From: CAVOAK01 sp965217615
Lineage (GTDB): Bacteria > Pseudomonadota > Alphaproteobacteria > UBA8366 > CAVOAK01
Direction of reading: 5' to 3'
Length of the DNA stretch: 64,000 nucleotides
Assembly: GCA_965217615.1 (NCBI GenBank)
Contig: CBDCIT010000040.1
Location: 53,072 to 117,071, forward strand
This document shows, piece after piece, positions 25,364-34,699 of the stretch (position 1 is the first letter of the stretch; every line of letters begins with the position of its first letter). The position numbers were made by a program, and so were the translations under genes. The notes below the pieces were generated by a model. It made no database searches. It was not told the DNA's origin and saw only the letters and a list, made by a program, of their open reading frames with translations.

Positions 25364-27123
25364 GCTCTCTGCTCAGCGCGCAGTCGATCGCGACAGGCTG
25401 ACGTGGCCGTCTCATCGATTGTCGCCGGATCATCGACCGTTATGACGACGCCATAATGCTCTGCTGCATGTGCCCGTGTGACCTTCTCGGCGATTACATC
25501 GCTCAAGACATGGGCGGTCGCCCGTTCCAAAGGATCCCCATAGCCACCTCCGCCGGCCATGATGTGACGGAATACATCGCCCTTCTTTACTTCAATCGGC
25601 GATGAGGGGAGGGCGGGCAAGAGGCGATTGTCGCCATCGGGATTAAGGAGGTTGGTCGATGGCGCACCCTCTTTTCCTCCAAAAAGCCCGTGCGGCGGGT
25701 AGGCGCGTTTGTCGGAGCGCACATTGAGGTCGGCACGCTCTGCAAGCACGCGGTATTCGCGAATCAGCGAGAGGCCACCGCGAAACCGTCCCGGTCCGCC
25801 CGTGTCCGCAACAAATCCGTATTGTTCGACTCGCAGGGGATATTCCGCCTCGATCATCTCGATCGGCACGTTCGACTGGTTCGCGCCCATGTGGGGAACG
25901 CCTTCCTGCCCATCGTGTGTTGCGGCCCCGCCCCAGGTGCCCATGAATGTCTCGCAGAACACGAACGGTGTGCCGTCCCGATAGCCTGAGATCGTCGGCA
26001 ATGTCGATCCGCCGCTGCCATCCGCGGTGACCCGTTCGGGTGTTGCCTGGGCGAGCGCGCCAAACAGGCAATCGATCATCCGATAACCGGTGATGCCGCG
26101 CGCACCGCAGGGGCCGGGCGGCCGAGGGTTGGTGATGCTGCCGAGGGGTGCGATCACTTCGATTGCACGGGTGTAGCCATGGCAGTTGGGGATATCGGCA
26201 CGGAATATCGAACGCAGCGCGGTGAATGCGCATGCCTTGGTGAAGGGCAGGGGAGAGTTGACGCCGCCTTCGACCTGCGGCGACGAGCCGGTCCAATCGA
26301 CACTCACACCGTCGCCCGTGACTGTGACTGCTGCTTGCAGGATGATCGCTTCAGGCGTCTCGCCGATGCCGTCGATATGGTCGGTGAATCGATAGGTGCC
26401 ATCAGGGATATCGCTGATCTCGGAGCGCGCCAAACGCTCGGCATGGTTCTGCAAGTGGTTGCCGTACTCGCTGACCGTGTCCGCACCGTAGCGTTCAAAC
26501 AAAAGCTGCAACTCGCGCTCAGCAGTGGCGCAAGCCGCCATCTGCGCCTGCAAATCGCCAATCACCTTGTCCGGCGTCCGAACATTCGCTGCGACGATGT
26601 CCCATACAGTCTGATTGGGCGTGCCGCGCTCGACGAACTTGAGGAAAGGCAGGCGTAGGCCTTCTTGATGAATCTCCCTAGCCCCGAGCGCATTGCTGCC
26701 CGCAACGATGCCGCCAACGTCAGAATGGTGAGCGACAGTCGTTGCCCAGGCGGAGAGCTGCCCGCCAACGAAAACCGGCTGGATAATGTAGATATCCGGA
26801 AGGTGCTGGCCAGCCGCCAGATAGGGGTCGTTCGCAACGAAGACATCGTCCTCGTAAATCTGATCGCCGTAGCGCCGGATGAGCGTCTGCATGGCGTCGA
26901 AGAAACTGCCGAGATGCATCGGTGTTGTTAGGCCTTGTGCCCAAGTCTGACCCTCCGCATCACAGACCGCCGTCGAGAAATCCATCGAATCACGGATGAT
27001 GCCTGAATATGACGTACGCATGAGCGTCAACGCCATATCGTCGGCGATTGCATCGAATCCGCTGCGAATGATCTCGAGCAGAAACGGGTCGAAGTTGGAG
27101 TCTCGCGACACGGGTGTCGTCAT
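25360..27123 (-). CDS. hyuB: N-methylhydantoinase B/oxoprolinase family subunit
   Basis: 587 residues. It starts ATGA-overlapped with the end of the hyuA-like gene, so the two are co-translated. Family features include DNPxL-like VANDPYLAAGQHLPDI, VAHHSDVGGIVAGSN near residue 125, and VNSPLPFTKACAFTALR. Together with HyuA it forms an ATP-dependent ring-opening hydrolase or carboxylase (5-oxoprolinase, N-methylhydantoinase, acetone or acetophenone carboxylase group). The exact substrate cannot be read from sequence; the neighbouring DadA-like oxidase suggests a cyclic amino-acid derivative. Confidence 0.9.
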   Translation of the reverse strand: MTTPVSRDSNFDPFLLEIIRSGFDAIADDMALTLMRTSYSGIIRDSMDFSTAVCDAEGQTWAQGLTTPMHLGSFFDAMQTLIRRYGDQIYEDDVFVANDPYLAAGQHLPDIYIIQPVFVGGQLSAWATTVAHHSDVGGIVAGSNALGAREIHQEGLRLPFLKFVERGTPNQTVWDIVAANVRTPDKVIGDLQAQMAACATAERELQLLFERYGADTVSEYGNHLQNHAERLARSEISDIPDGTYRFTDHIDGIGETPEAIILQAAVTVTGDGVSVDWTGSSPQVEGGVNSPLPFTKACAFTALRSIFRADIPNCHGYTRAIEVIAPLGSITNPRPPGPCGARGITGYRMIDCLFGALAQATPERVTADGSGGSTLPTISGYRDGTPFVFCETFMGTWGGAATHDGQEGVPHMGANQSNVPIEMIEAEYPLRVEQYGFVADTGGPGRFRGGLSLIREYRVLAERADLNVRSDKRAYPPHGLFGGKEGAPSTNLLNPDGDNRLLPALPSSPIEVKKGDVFRHIMAGGGGYGDPLERATAHVLSDVIAEKVTRAHAAEHYGVVITVDDPATIDETATSACRDRLRAEQRA

Positions 27124-29198
27124 GGATTTTCTCCCACATCGATCACGATATTTCCCGCGCCATCTAGGCGTGCCGCGCAGTCGGGCGGGACGACCGTGGT
27201 TCCTTCGTATTCCTCAACGATAATCGGGCCCGGATACAAACTCCCGGACAGAGCGCCGCGCGGTATCACAGGGGTCGTAAGGGTTCCCGGGCCGGGGCCA
27301 AAATAGACTTCGCGCATGTGCTCGCCATCGTCGCCCGGCTCCATCAGACGCGCTCCCTCAGACGATAATGTCGGAATTCTGCCGGTAACCCGAAGATTCA
27401 CAGTTTCCAGTGGGTTGTCGCCGGAAAACACATGGCCGTAGCGACGTCTGTATTCATCCTCAAATCGACATCTGATCTCTTCGCTCCACGCCGCGTCGAG
27501 CGGTCCGTGAGGAAGCTCGATGCTGAGTTCGAAGGCCTGGCCGGCATAGCGAATATCCGCGAACCTGTGGAATGCTATGGCTTCATGTTTTCGACCAAGC
27601 CGTTTGGTGATTTGCTCTTCGAGTTCAGTGAACGCGCGTAGCGCGAGGTCGGCCGGCACGCTCGACAGCGGATGCATGAAGGCACGCGTCAGGCCCGTCT
27701 CGATGTCCGCCTTCAGCAGTCCGACAGCGCTGAACACACCCGCCGCGGGCGGGACGATGACGTGTTTTATCCGCAGCGCCTTTGCCAGGTCGGCTGCATG
27801 CACACCGCCGTTCCCGCCGAACGCGAACAGCGCAAATTCACGCGGATCGCGGCCGCGGTAGGTCGTGACCGCCTTCACCGCCCGCGTCATGTTGGCATTG
27901 GCAACCGTATGGATTCCGTGAGCCGCCTCGACGACCGAGAGGCTGAGGGGCCCTGCGATCCTCCGCTCGATAGCCTTATGCGACAGGCCCAATTGAATCG
28001 GCAGCGCTCCGCCGGCAAGCGCCATCGGATTGAGATATCCAAGAACGACGTTGGCATCGCTGACCGTCGGATCCTCGCCGCCTAGGTCGTAGCAAGCCGG
28101 CCCTGGGGAAGCGCCCGCGCTCTGCGGGCCCACCTTGGTGGCACCGGCCGCATCGAGCCAGACGATGCTGCCGCCACCCGCTCCAACTTCAGCGATGTCG
28201 ATAACCGGAAGCTTGAGTGCATAGCCACCGCCGGAGACGAGCGAGTTTCCGGCCGACATCGGCCCGCCGACCTCGTATTCGTCGGCTTTCGTCAGGCGGC
28301 CGTTTTCGATCAACGACGCCTTTGCCGTGGTGCCGCCCATGTCGAAGGTAATGAGGTTCTCGTATCCCGCATCGGCGCCGCAACGCAGGGCGCCGACAAC
28401 GCCCGCTGCAGGACCGCACTCGATAATCTGCGCGGGACTTCCGACTGCCGTGTCCGCGTCGATCACACCGCCGCTAGACTGCATGACCATGAACCGGCCT
28501 GAAGCTCCGGCCGCGTTGAGCCGGCTCGTCATCGCCGTCACGTAGCGTTTTACGGTCGGTCCAACGTAGCTGTTGACGACCGTCGTACTGGTCCGCTCGT
28601 ACTCCCGAATCTGCGGGAGTACGTCGACCGACAGCGAAATAAACATTCCGGGCAACGCGTCGCGCAGGATCTTCCCTGTCTGCTCCTCATGTGCCGGATT
28701 GGCATAGGCGTGGAGAAAACAGACGGCTAACGCCTCTAAGCCCGACGCCTTGATACAGGGGATGAGGCGTTCGACATCGGCCGGAACGAGCGGCGTTACG
28801 ACGTCGCCAGAGGCATCCACGCGCTCTTCGATTTCGAATCGCAGGTGTCGCGGAACGAGCGGCGGCGGTTTCACATAAAGCGGATCGTAGAGCGTCGGTA
28901 CGCGTATGCGCCGCAACTCCAGTATGTCGCGGAATCCCTTCGTCGTGAGCAACGCGGTTCGCGCGCCCTTGCGCTCGATGATCGCGTTCGTCGCAATCGT
29001 CGAGCCGTGGAGCACTTCGGCAACCTCGGCCAAGCTGTCGGGGGAGTCGTCGATGAGGCCGGTAATGCCATCGAGCACTGCATCGGCATAGTTTGCAGGT
29101 GTGGAGGTGACCTTCCTCGTCGCAAGCCGCCCATCGCTTGTCAGATAGGCGATATCGGTGAATGTTCCGCCTACGTCGGCCGCTATCCTGCCGAGCAT
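27120..29198 (-). CDS. hyuA: N-methylhydantoinase A/oxoprolinase family subunit
   Basis: 692 residues from the ATG at 29198, whose A is the last base of the upstream TGA (TGATG), so translation is coupled. The N-terminal ATP-binding motif is IAADVGGTFTDIAYL; other markers are TNAIIERKGARTALLTTKGF, ITFDMGGTTAKASLI and LFAFGGNGGVHAADLAKAL. It couples ATP hydrolysis to opening of hydantoin, 5-oxoproline or similar substrates with HyuB. Longer upstream starts (to 29399) would run into the preceding gene and are not supported. Confidence 0.92.
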   Translation of the reverse strand: MLGRIAADVGGTFTDIAYLTSDGRLATRKVTSTPANYADAVLDGITGLIDDSPDSLAEVAEVLHGSTIATNAIIERKGARTALLTTKGFRDILELRRIRVPTLYDPLYVKPPPLVPRHLRFEIEERVDASGDVVTPLVPADVERLIPCIKASGLEALAVCFLHAYANPAHEEQTGKILRDALPGMFISLSVDVLPQIREYERTSTTVVNSYVGPTVKRYVTAMTSRLNAAGASGRFMVMQSSGGVIDADTAVGSPAQIIECGPAAGVVGALRCGADAGYENLITFDMGGTTAKASLIENGRLTKADEYEVGGPMSAGNSLVSGGGYALKLPVIDIAEVGAGGGSIVWLDAAGATKVGPQSAGASPGPACYDLGGEDPTVSDANVVLGYLNPMALAGGALPIQLGLSHKAIERRIAGPLSLSVVEAAHGIHTVANANMTRAVKAVTTYRGRDPREFALFAFGGNGGVHAADLAKALRIKHVIVPPAAGVFSAVGLLKADIETGLTRAFMHPLSSVPADLALRAFTELEEQITKRLGRKHEAIAFHRFADIRYAGQAFELSIELPHGPLDAAWSEEIRCRFEDEYRRRYGHVFSGDNPLETVNLRVTGRIPTLSSEGARLMEPGDDGEHMREVYFGPGPGTLTTPVIPRGALSGSLYPGPIIVEEYEGTTVVPPDCAARLDGAGNIVIDVGENP

Positions 29199-30454
29199 CA
29201 AAACCGGTCCGCGCGAAACGGCCGCAGGTTGAACTGCGGCCGGCGGTCGGCGGCCAGGTCGGCTATCGCACGTCCTGTCGCGGCGGCGGAGGTCAGGCCG
29301 ATATGTCCATGGCCGAATGCCAAGTACGCGTTGTGATGGTTCGGCGTGCGGGCGATGACCGGCAGCGAGTCCGGCATTGACGGCCGATAGCCCATCCACC
29401 TGGACGGCGCGTCGATATTTAGATCCGGCAATAATTCCTTGGTGTGGCGGATTATCTTTGCGTGGAGCACCGGGTTGGGTGGCAGCTTAAGGCCCGCGAG
29501 CTCGACCAGACCGGCGCTGCGAAGCCCTGGCTCCATCGGCGTGATGGCGAGGTAGCCGTCGATCGACAGCACCGGTATGTCGAGATCAACGCCCGCGTCG
29601 GCGAACGTAACGTGGTAACCGCGTTCGGTGTCGAGCGGCAGCCGGGCCCCCAATGCCGCCGCGAGTTGTTTGGAATAGGCGCCCGCGGCCACCACCACGA
29701 TATCCGCCTTGTGGGTACGATCGGCGGAGCGAACCGCTGAGACGCGGCCACCCTCAATGGAGAAGCCCGTGGCTTCTGCCTTGACGAAAGCGGCACCCGC
29801 TTGCGCCAGTCGCGCGCCCAATGTCTGGGTCAGAACGAACGGATCGACGGTGTGGGCGTAGTCCGGGTAATAAATCCCGTGACTGTGGATGGGCGCCAAT
29901 GCTGGCGCGAGGTCGAGTATGCCGTTCCCGTCCAACAACTCCATTCGAATGCCGTGCTCGCGCTTCAGTGCGACCTCCGTTTGCGCGGCCTCGAACGACC
30001 GGGCGGTCCGGTAAACGTAGAGGATGCCTTTACGCCGAACGAGGCCGCTTGCACCTGCGCTTTGAAACAGCGGTTCGTAGGCGTCCATGGCGCCGGCAAC
30101 GAGGCTCGAAAGGGCCTGCGTGCTGGATTTCGCCTGCACTTCGTTGCATGCACCGACAAACCGGACGAGCCAGGGCATAAGCTGGGGCAGGTAGCGCCAG
30201 CGGATCGACAGGGCGGGACTTCCACGGAGCAGCTTTCCAGGTATCGTGGCCGGGACGCCAGGCATGGCGTTGGGCGAAACATGTCCGACTGCGAACAGCC
30301 CAGCGTTGCCTCTCGAAGTGCCTTCTCCGGGCTCTTTTGGATCGATGACTGTAACCTGCCAGCCGTCGCGCTGTAGGTAGAGTCCAGTCGCGATGCCGAC
30401 GATGCCGGCGCCGATAACGACCGCCTGGCCACGACCGGTGTCTTGCGCGCTCAA
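29198..30454 (-). CDS. FAD-dependent D-amino acid dehydrogenase-like protein (DadA family)
   Basis: 418 residues. FAD motif AVVIGAGIVGIATGLYLQRDG; TSRGNAGLF is the DadA-type second FAD contact; the C-terminal YLAFGHGHIGLTSAAATGRAI completes the site. It oxidises D-amino acids or N-substituted amino acids to imino acids and passes electrons to the respiratory chain. It is the first gene of the operon with hyuA and hyuB (1-bp and 4-bp overlaps). An amino acid released by the hydantoinase could be its substrate. Confidence 0.88.
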   Translation of the reverse strand: MSAQDTGRGQAVVIGAGIVGIATGLYLQRDGWQVTVIDPKEPGEGTSRGNAGLFAVGHVSPNAMPGVPATIPGKLLRGSPALSIRWRYLPQLMPWLVRFVGACNEVQAKSSTQALSSLVAGAMDAYEPLFQSAGASGLVRRKGILYVYRTARSFEAAQTEVALKREHGIRMELLDGNGILDLAPALAPIHSHGIYYPDYAHTVDPFVLTQTLGARLAQAGAAFVKAEATGFSIEGGRVSAVRSADRTHKADIVVVAAGAYSKQLAAALGARLPLDTERGYHVTFADAGVDLDIPVLSIDGYLAITPMEPGLRSAGLVELAGLKLPPNPVLHAKIIRHTKELLPDLNIDAPSRWMGYRPSMPDSLPVIARTPNHHNAYLAFGHGHIGLTSAAATGRAIADLAADRRPQFNLRPFRADRF

Positions 30455-30697
30455 AATGTCGCCCCACTGATCCGCACGCTAATATCAGCCATTTGCATCT
30501 GTCTGTATTCCCATTGCGCGGTTCGCCCAACTCGCCAGCAATCGTATTTCATCCTGCACCCTCGTCTGATCATGTCGATTTTGACGGATTCCAGCCGATA
30601 CGCAACCGTCGGCGGGTTAGTAAGCGAATGCTAGGCGGTGACCCGAGGTAACCGCGTATGCGATGATCCTGCGCGCGATCATATGCGGGATTGGATG

Positions 30698-31825
30698 ATG
30701 AGAGTCAGCAGCAACTTCGACGGCGGCAATATCGAGTGTTTGGAGGCGAACGATGCCGCAAACATCCGCCTGCGCATCCGGAAGGACAACAACGCCGAGT
30801 TCCTTCAATGGTTCTACTTCCGCCTGACTGACGCGCGCGACTGCGATTGCACCCTGAAGATCGAAAACGCTGGCGCGGCCTCCTATCCCAACGGTTGGAA
30901 AGACTACCGCGCGGTTGCCTCCTACGATCGTGAACACTGGTTCCGGGTGGGCACGAGATTCGATGGCACCGTACTTACCATCAGCCATCGTCCCGATCTC
31001 GGCTCCATATACTTTGCGCTGTTCGCGCCCTATTCGCTGGAGCGCCACGCAGACCTTATCGCATGCGTGCAGCAGTCTTCCAAAGTGAGTTTCGTCAATT
31101 TGGGCGAGACGGCGGACGGGCACGATATGGACCTGCTGACCGTTGGCGAGGACGGCCCGAACAAGCGCAAATGTTGGATCATTGCGCGCCAGCATCCGGG
31201 AGAAACAATGGCCGCTTGGTGGATCGAGGGATTTCTTAAGCGCCTAATCGACCATCACGATCCCGTCGCTCGCGCTCTTGTGGCACAGGCAATTTTCTAC
31301 GTGGTTCCGAACATGAACCCCGACGGTAGCCAGCGCGGAAATCTGCGCACCAACGCGGCTGGCGCGAACCTTAATCGCGAGTGGCAGGCGCCCTCCATGG
31401 AGCGCAGTCCTGAAGTCTTTCTCGTTCGAGAGAAGATGCAGGCGACTGGTGTGGACTTCTGCCTCGATGTTCACGGTGACGAGGCGTTGCCTTACAACTT
31501 TATCGTCGGCCCGATGGGAATTCCCTCGCTCAACGGAAAGCAGGCTGAATTATTGAGCACCTACAAGACGACACTGGCGCACATAAATCCCGACTTCCAG
31601 ACGGCTCACGGCTATCCTTCGGCAAAGCCGGGCGCTGCCAACCTGACGATGTGCTCGAACTGGGTCGCGGAAACATTCGGTTGTCTGGCGATGACATTGG
31701 AACAGCCGTTCAAGGACGCGGCAGATACGCCCGAACCGATTCAAGGCTGGTCGCCTGAGCGCTGCCGCAAGCTCGGCGCTTCATGTCTGGACGCGCTGTT
31801 CGCGGTTGCCGGCAATCTGCGTTGA
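30698..31825 (+). CDS. M14-type carboxypeptidase, cytosolic carboxypeptidase (CCP)-like
   Basis: 375 residues from the ATG at 30698; GCGGGA seven bases upstream and the family-typical opening MRVSSNFDGGNIE support this start over the in-frame GTG at 30638. An N-terminal beta-rich domain of about 125 residues precedes the zinc peptidase domain. Zinc ligands: H166 and E169 in RQHPGETMAAWW, and His in LDVHGDEALP; NPDGSQRGNLRTNAAGANLNREW supplies substrate-binding residues and LEQPFKD the catalytic Glu. This architecture is that of AGBL/CCP enzymes, which trim C-terminal glutamates in eukaryotes. The bacterial role is unknown. No signal peptide, so cytoplasmic. Confidence 0.88.
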   Translation: MRVSSNFDGGNIECLEANDAANIRLRIRKDNNAEFLQWFYFRLTDARDCDCTLKIENAGAASYPNGWKDYRAVASYDREHWFRVGTRFDGTVLTISHRPDLGSIYFALFAPYSLERHADLIACVQQSSKVSFVNLGETADGHDMDLLTVGEDGPNKRKCWIIARQHPGETMAAWWIEGFLKRLIDHHDPVARALVAQAIFYVVPNMNPDGSQRGNLRTNAAGANLNREWQAPSMERSPEVFLVREKMQATGVDFCLDVHGDEALPYNFIVGPMGIPSLNGKQAELLSTYKTTLAHINPDFQTAHGYPSAKPGAANLTMCSNWVAETFGCLAMTLEQPFKDAADTPEPIQGWSPERCRKLGASCLDALFAVAGNLR

Positions 31826-31967
31826 GCGCCATCGCAGCACTTCAAGGTCTGACGATGTGAGGATGCCGCTTGACGACACTCCACTGCGCGGGCATGGTTT
31901 TCTAAAGCTCTTGGCGCGCGCGTTTTGCACGCCATCGTGAGACGCCATCAACTTCGGGAGGAACCTC

Positions 31968-32954
31968 ATGCTGAGGAAAACACTGAGTCGAGGCGCGCTT
32001 TACGCCGCTATTGTTTGGGCGTTGCTCATCTTGCAGCCGTGGAACAGCGCGGCCGCTGCCGACAAGTCCGTCAAAGTCACAGCAATCGTTGAGCATCCTG
32101 CGCTCGATGCCGCACGCGACGGCATAAAGGACGAACTTGCGGCTCAAGGATTCAAGGCTGGCGACAACCTCGATTGGGAGTATCAAAGCGCCCAGGGAGA
32201 CGTCGGTACGGCTGGCCAAATAGCGCGCAAGTTCGTTGGCGACAAGCCGGATGTCATTGTCGCTATTGCGACCCCCTCGGCGCAGGCCGTGGTCTCAGCG
32301 GCGCGCGGACTAATCCCTGTCGTCTTTAGCGCCGTCACTGATCCGGTTGCGGCAAAGCTCGTGAGCAATGCCAAACGGCCCGGCGGAAACGTGACGGGCG
32401 TTTCTGACCTGTCGCCAATTGGCAAGCATCTGGATTTGATCAAAGAAATAACGCCGGGCGCTAAGACCGTCGGCGTGCCATACAATCCGGGCGAGGCCAA
32501 CGCTGTCGTTCTAGTTGATTTGCTGAAAGCAATTGCTCCGTCAAAGGGCCTCAGCGTCGTCACCGCATCGGCCCCGACCACCAATGACGTCTTGGCGGCG
32601 GCTCGAAGTCTCGTCGGCAAAGTGGACGTGATCTATGTGCCTACCGACAATACGATCGTTTCCGCGCTTGAGGCTGTGGTCAAGGTCGGCATCGACGCGA
32701 AGATACCGGTCTATGCCGGCGACACCGATTCGGTGCCCCGAGGCGTCATGGCAGCGCTCGGATTTGACTATTATGACGTTGGCCGTCAAACGGGGAAAAT
32801 AATCGCCCGCATTCTCAGGGGTATGAAGCCAGGCGACATTTCCGTCCAAGGCGTTGATATCACACAGCTGCACGTCAATCCCGGGGCGGCTCAAAAGATG
32901 GGCGTTACAATCCCGCAAGCCGTGATCGCGCGTGCCGAGCAAGTGGTGAAATAA
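31968..32954 (+). CDS. TrpX-like ABC transporter substrate-binding protein
   Basis: 328 residues, ATG 31968 with GGGAGG upstream. A signal peptide is clear: MLRKTLSRGALYAAIVWALL followed by a cleavage region around SAAAADKS. The rest matches the ABC_sub_bind (DUF534) family: ARDGIKDELAAQGFKAGDN, IPVVFSAVTDPVAAKLV, GVPYNPGEANAVVLV. It is secreted to the periplasm and delivers ligand to the permease encoded next. Family members bind aromatic amino acids or purine-like ligands; the ligand here is unknown. Confidence 0.92.
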   Translation: MLRKTLSRGALYAAIVWALLILQPWNSAAAADKSVKVTAIVEHPALDAARDGIKDELAAQGFKAGDNLDWEYQSAQGDVGTAGQIARKFVGDKPDVIVAIATPSAQAVVSAARGLIPVVFSAVTDPVAAKLVSNAKRPGGNVTGVSDLSPIGKHLDLIKEITPGAKTVGVPYNPGEANAVVLVDLLKAIAPSKGLSVVTASAPTTNDVLAAARSLVGKVDVIYVPTDNTIVSALEAVVKVGIDAKIPVYAGDTDSVPRGVMAALGFDYYDVGRQTGKIIARILRGMKPGDISVQGVDITQLHVNPGAAQKMGVTIPQAVIARAEQVVK

Positions 32955-32990
32955 GCGCCGCGAGTTTCGCTGCGCGCTGGGCTCTGACGT

Positions 32991-33890
32991 ATGAGCCTGA
33001 TCGCATTCCTAGGGGCGATTGAGACCGGCTTGTTGTTCGGTCTCGTCGCCCTCGGCGTTTTCTTGAGCTTCCGCGTTCTCAATTTTCCCGATCTCACTGT
33101 TGACGGCAGTCTACCGCTGGGTGCTGCCGTCGCGGCGACGCTGATCGTCAGTGGCTGGAATCCATATGCCGCAACTTTCGTTGCAATGATCGCCGGTGCA
33201 CTAGCCGGAATGGTAACGGCATTTCTCAATATTCGGCTGAACATCCTGCATCTTCTGGCGAGCATCCTGACGATGATCGGTCTTTGGACGATCAACCTGC
33301 GCATCATGGGAAAACCCAACCAACCGCTACTGGGAGAAGTGACCGTATTCACGCCCTTCGAGGGATTGGGCCTGCCGTATTATGTGCTCAATCCGCTGGT
33401 ATTCGTGGTTATCGTCGCGGTCGCCAAACTCCTGGTTGACGCCTTTCTCTCCAGCGAAGTTGGTCTTGCGATGCGGGCCACCGGCGTGAACCCACGCATG
33501 GCGCGTGCGCAAGGGATTCGCACCGGCGCCATGATCTTCAGCGGAATGGCGATCAGTAACGCGTTGGTGGCGTTGACTGGCGCCCTATTTGCGCAGGTTC
33601 AGGGAGGGGCAGATATCTCGATGGGTGTCGGCGTAATCGTTGTTGGACTGGCGTCCGTAATCGTCGGTGAAGCGGTAATGTCGACCCGGACGATCATCCT
33701 CGCAACACTCGCCTGCATTGTTGGCTCGATAATTTACCGGCTCGTCATCGCGGTCGCTTTGAACGCCGATTTCATCGGGCTTCAGGCGCAAGACCTCAAA
33801 CTGATTACGGCAGTGCTCGTTGTCCTCGCCATGGCGCTGCCGGCGGTGCGACGTCGTTTCCTCAAAGGTGGTGGAGCACGCGCGTCATGA
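32991..33890 (+). CDS. TrpY-like ABC transporter permease
   Basis: 299 residues with about eight or nine membrane segments. It is a single-component BPD_transp_2/LivH-related permease; ATGVNPRMARAQGIRTGAM is the conserved cytoplasmic coupling loop and NFPDLTVDGSLPLGAAVAAT the conserved N-terminal stretch. The stop overlaps the ATPase start as ATGA. It forms the membrane channel of the importer with its neighbours. Confidence 0.92.
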   Translation: MSLIAFLGAIETGLLFGLVALGVFLSFRVLNFPDLTVDGSLPLGAAVAATLIVSGWNPYAATFVAMIAGALAGMVTAFLNIRLNILHLLASILTMIGLWTINLRIMGKPNQPLLGEVTVFTPFEGLGLPYYVLNPLVFVVIVAVAKLLVDAFLSSEVGLAMRATGVNPRMARAQGIRTGAMIFSGMAISNALVALTGALFAQVQGGADISMGVGVIVVGLASVIVGEAVMSTRTIILATLACIVGSIIYRLVIAVALNADFIGLQAQDLKLITAVLVVLAMALPAVRRRFLKGGGARAS

Positions 33891-34681
33891 TCCAAGTCGA
33901 GGATGTTCATGTCACTTTCAATCTCGGCACAGTGATAGAGACGCGGGCATTGCGGGCCCTCGCGCTCGGCATTCCGGTCGGCCAGTTCGTCACCATGATT
34001 GGCAGCAACGGGTCGGGCAAATCGACGCTGCTCAATGTGCTGGCCGGCGAAGTCCTCGCGGACTCGGGTCAGGTTGTTGTCGGCGACGAAGATGTCACGA
34101 ATTGGACCGCCAGCGAGCGCGCTGGTCTGGTTTCGCGCGTGTTTCAGGATCCGATGGCTGGCACTTGCGAGAGTCTCACGATCGAGGAAAACATGGCGCT
34201 GGCGCAGGTGCGCGGCCAAACGAGACGGCTCCGCTTGGCAATTGGAAGCGATTTGCGCGAGCGATTTCGAGAACGCCTTGCGAGCCTCGGCCTCGGTCTT
34301 GAATCCCGATTGCAGGATCGCATGGGCCTGTTGTCGGGTGGCCAGCGGCAGGCGGTAAGCCTTGTCATGGCAACGCTCCAACCTATGAAGATATTGTTGC
34401 TGGACGAACATACTGCGGCCCTCGATCCCAAAACGGCTGCATTCGTGTTGGAACTGACCGACCGCTTTGTCGACGAAGGCAAGCTGACAACTCTCCTTGT
34501 GACACACTCGATGCGCCAGGCCTTAGATCACGGAACGCGGACTGTGATGTTGCACGAGGGTCAAGTTGTTCTGGACGTCGCCGACAGCGAGCGGGAAGGC
34601 CTGGACATGCCCGATCTGCTGCAAATGTTTGAAAAAGTGCGCGGTGATCAGTTATCAGACGATTCGTTGCTTCTAGGTTGA
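33887..34681 (+). CDS. TrpZ-like ABC transporter ATP-binding protein
   Basis: 264 residues. Walker A GSNGSGKS near residues 39-46, Q-loop in SRVFQDPMAGT, signature LLSGGQRQAVSLVMA, Walker B ILLLDEHTAALDPK (His in place of the common Pro) and switch His in LVTHSMRQAL. DEHTAALDP is usual for this TrpZ-like group. It is translationally coupled to the permease and followed after 18 bp by the TauD-like dioxygenase gene, so the four genes form one operon. Confidence 0.93.
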   Translation: MIQVEDVHVTFNLGTVIETRALRALALGIPVGQFVTMIGSNGSGKSTLLNVLAGEVLADSGQVVVGDEDVTNWTASERAGLVSRVFQDPMAGTCESLTIEENMALAQVRGQTRRLRLAIGSDLRERFRERLASLGLGLESRLQDRMGLLSGGQRQAVSLVMATLQPMKILLLDEHTAALDPKTAAFVLELTDRFVDEGKLTTLLVTHSMRQALDHGTRTVMLHEGQVVLDVADSEREGLDMPDLLQMFEKVRGDQLSDDSLLLG

Positions 34682-34699
34682 GTCGATCGGAGAATTGCC

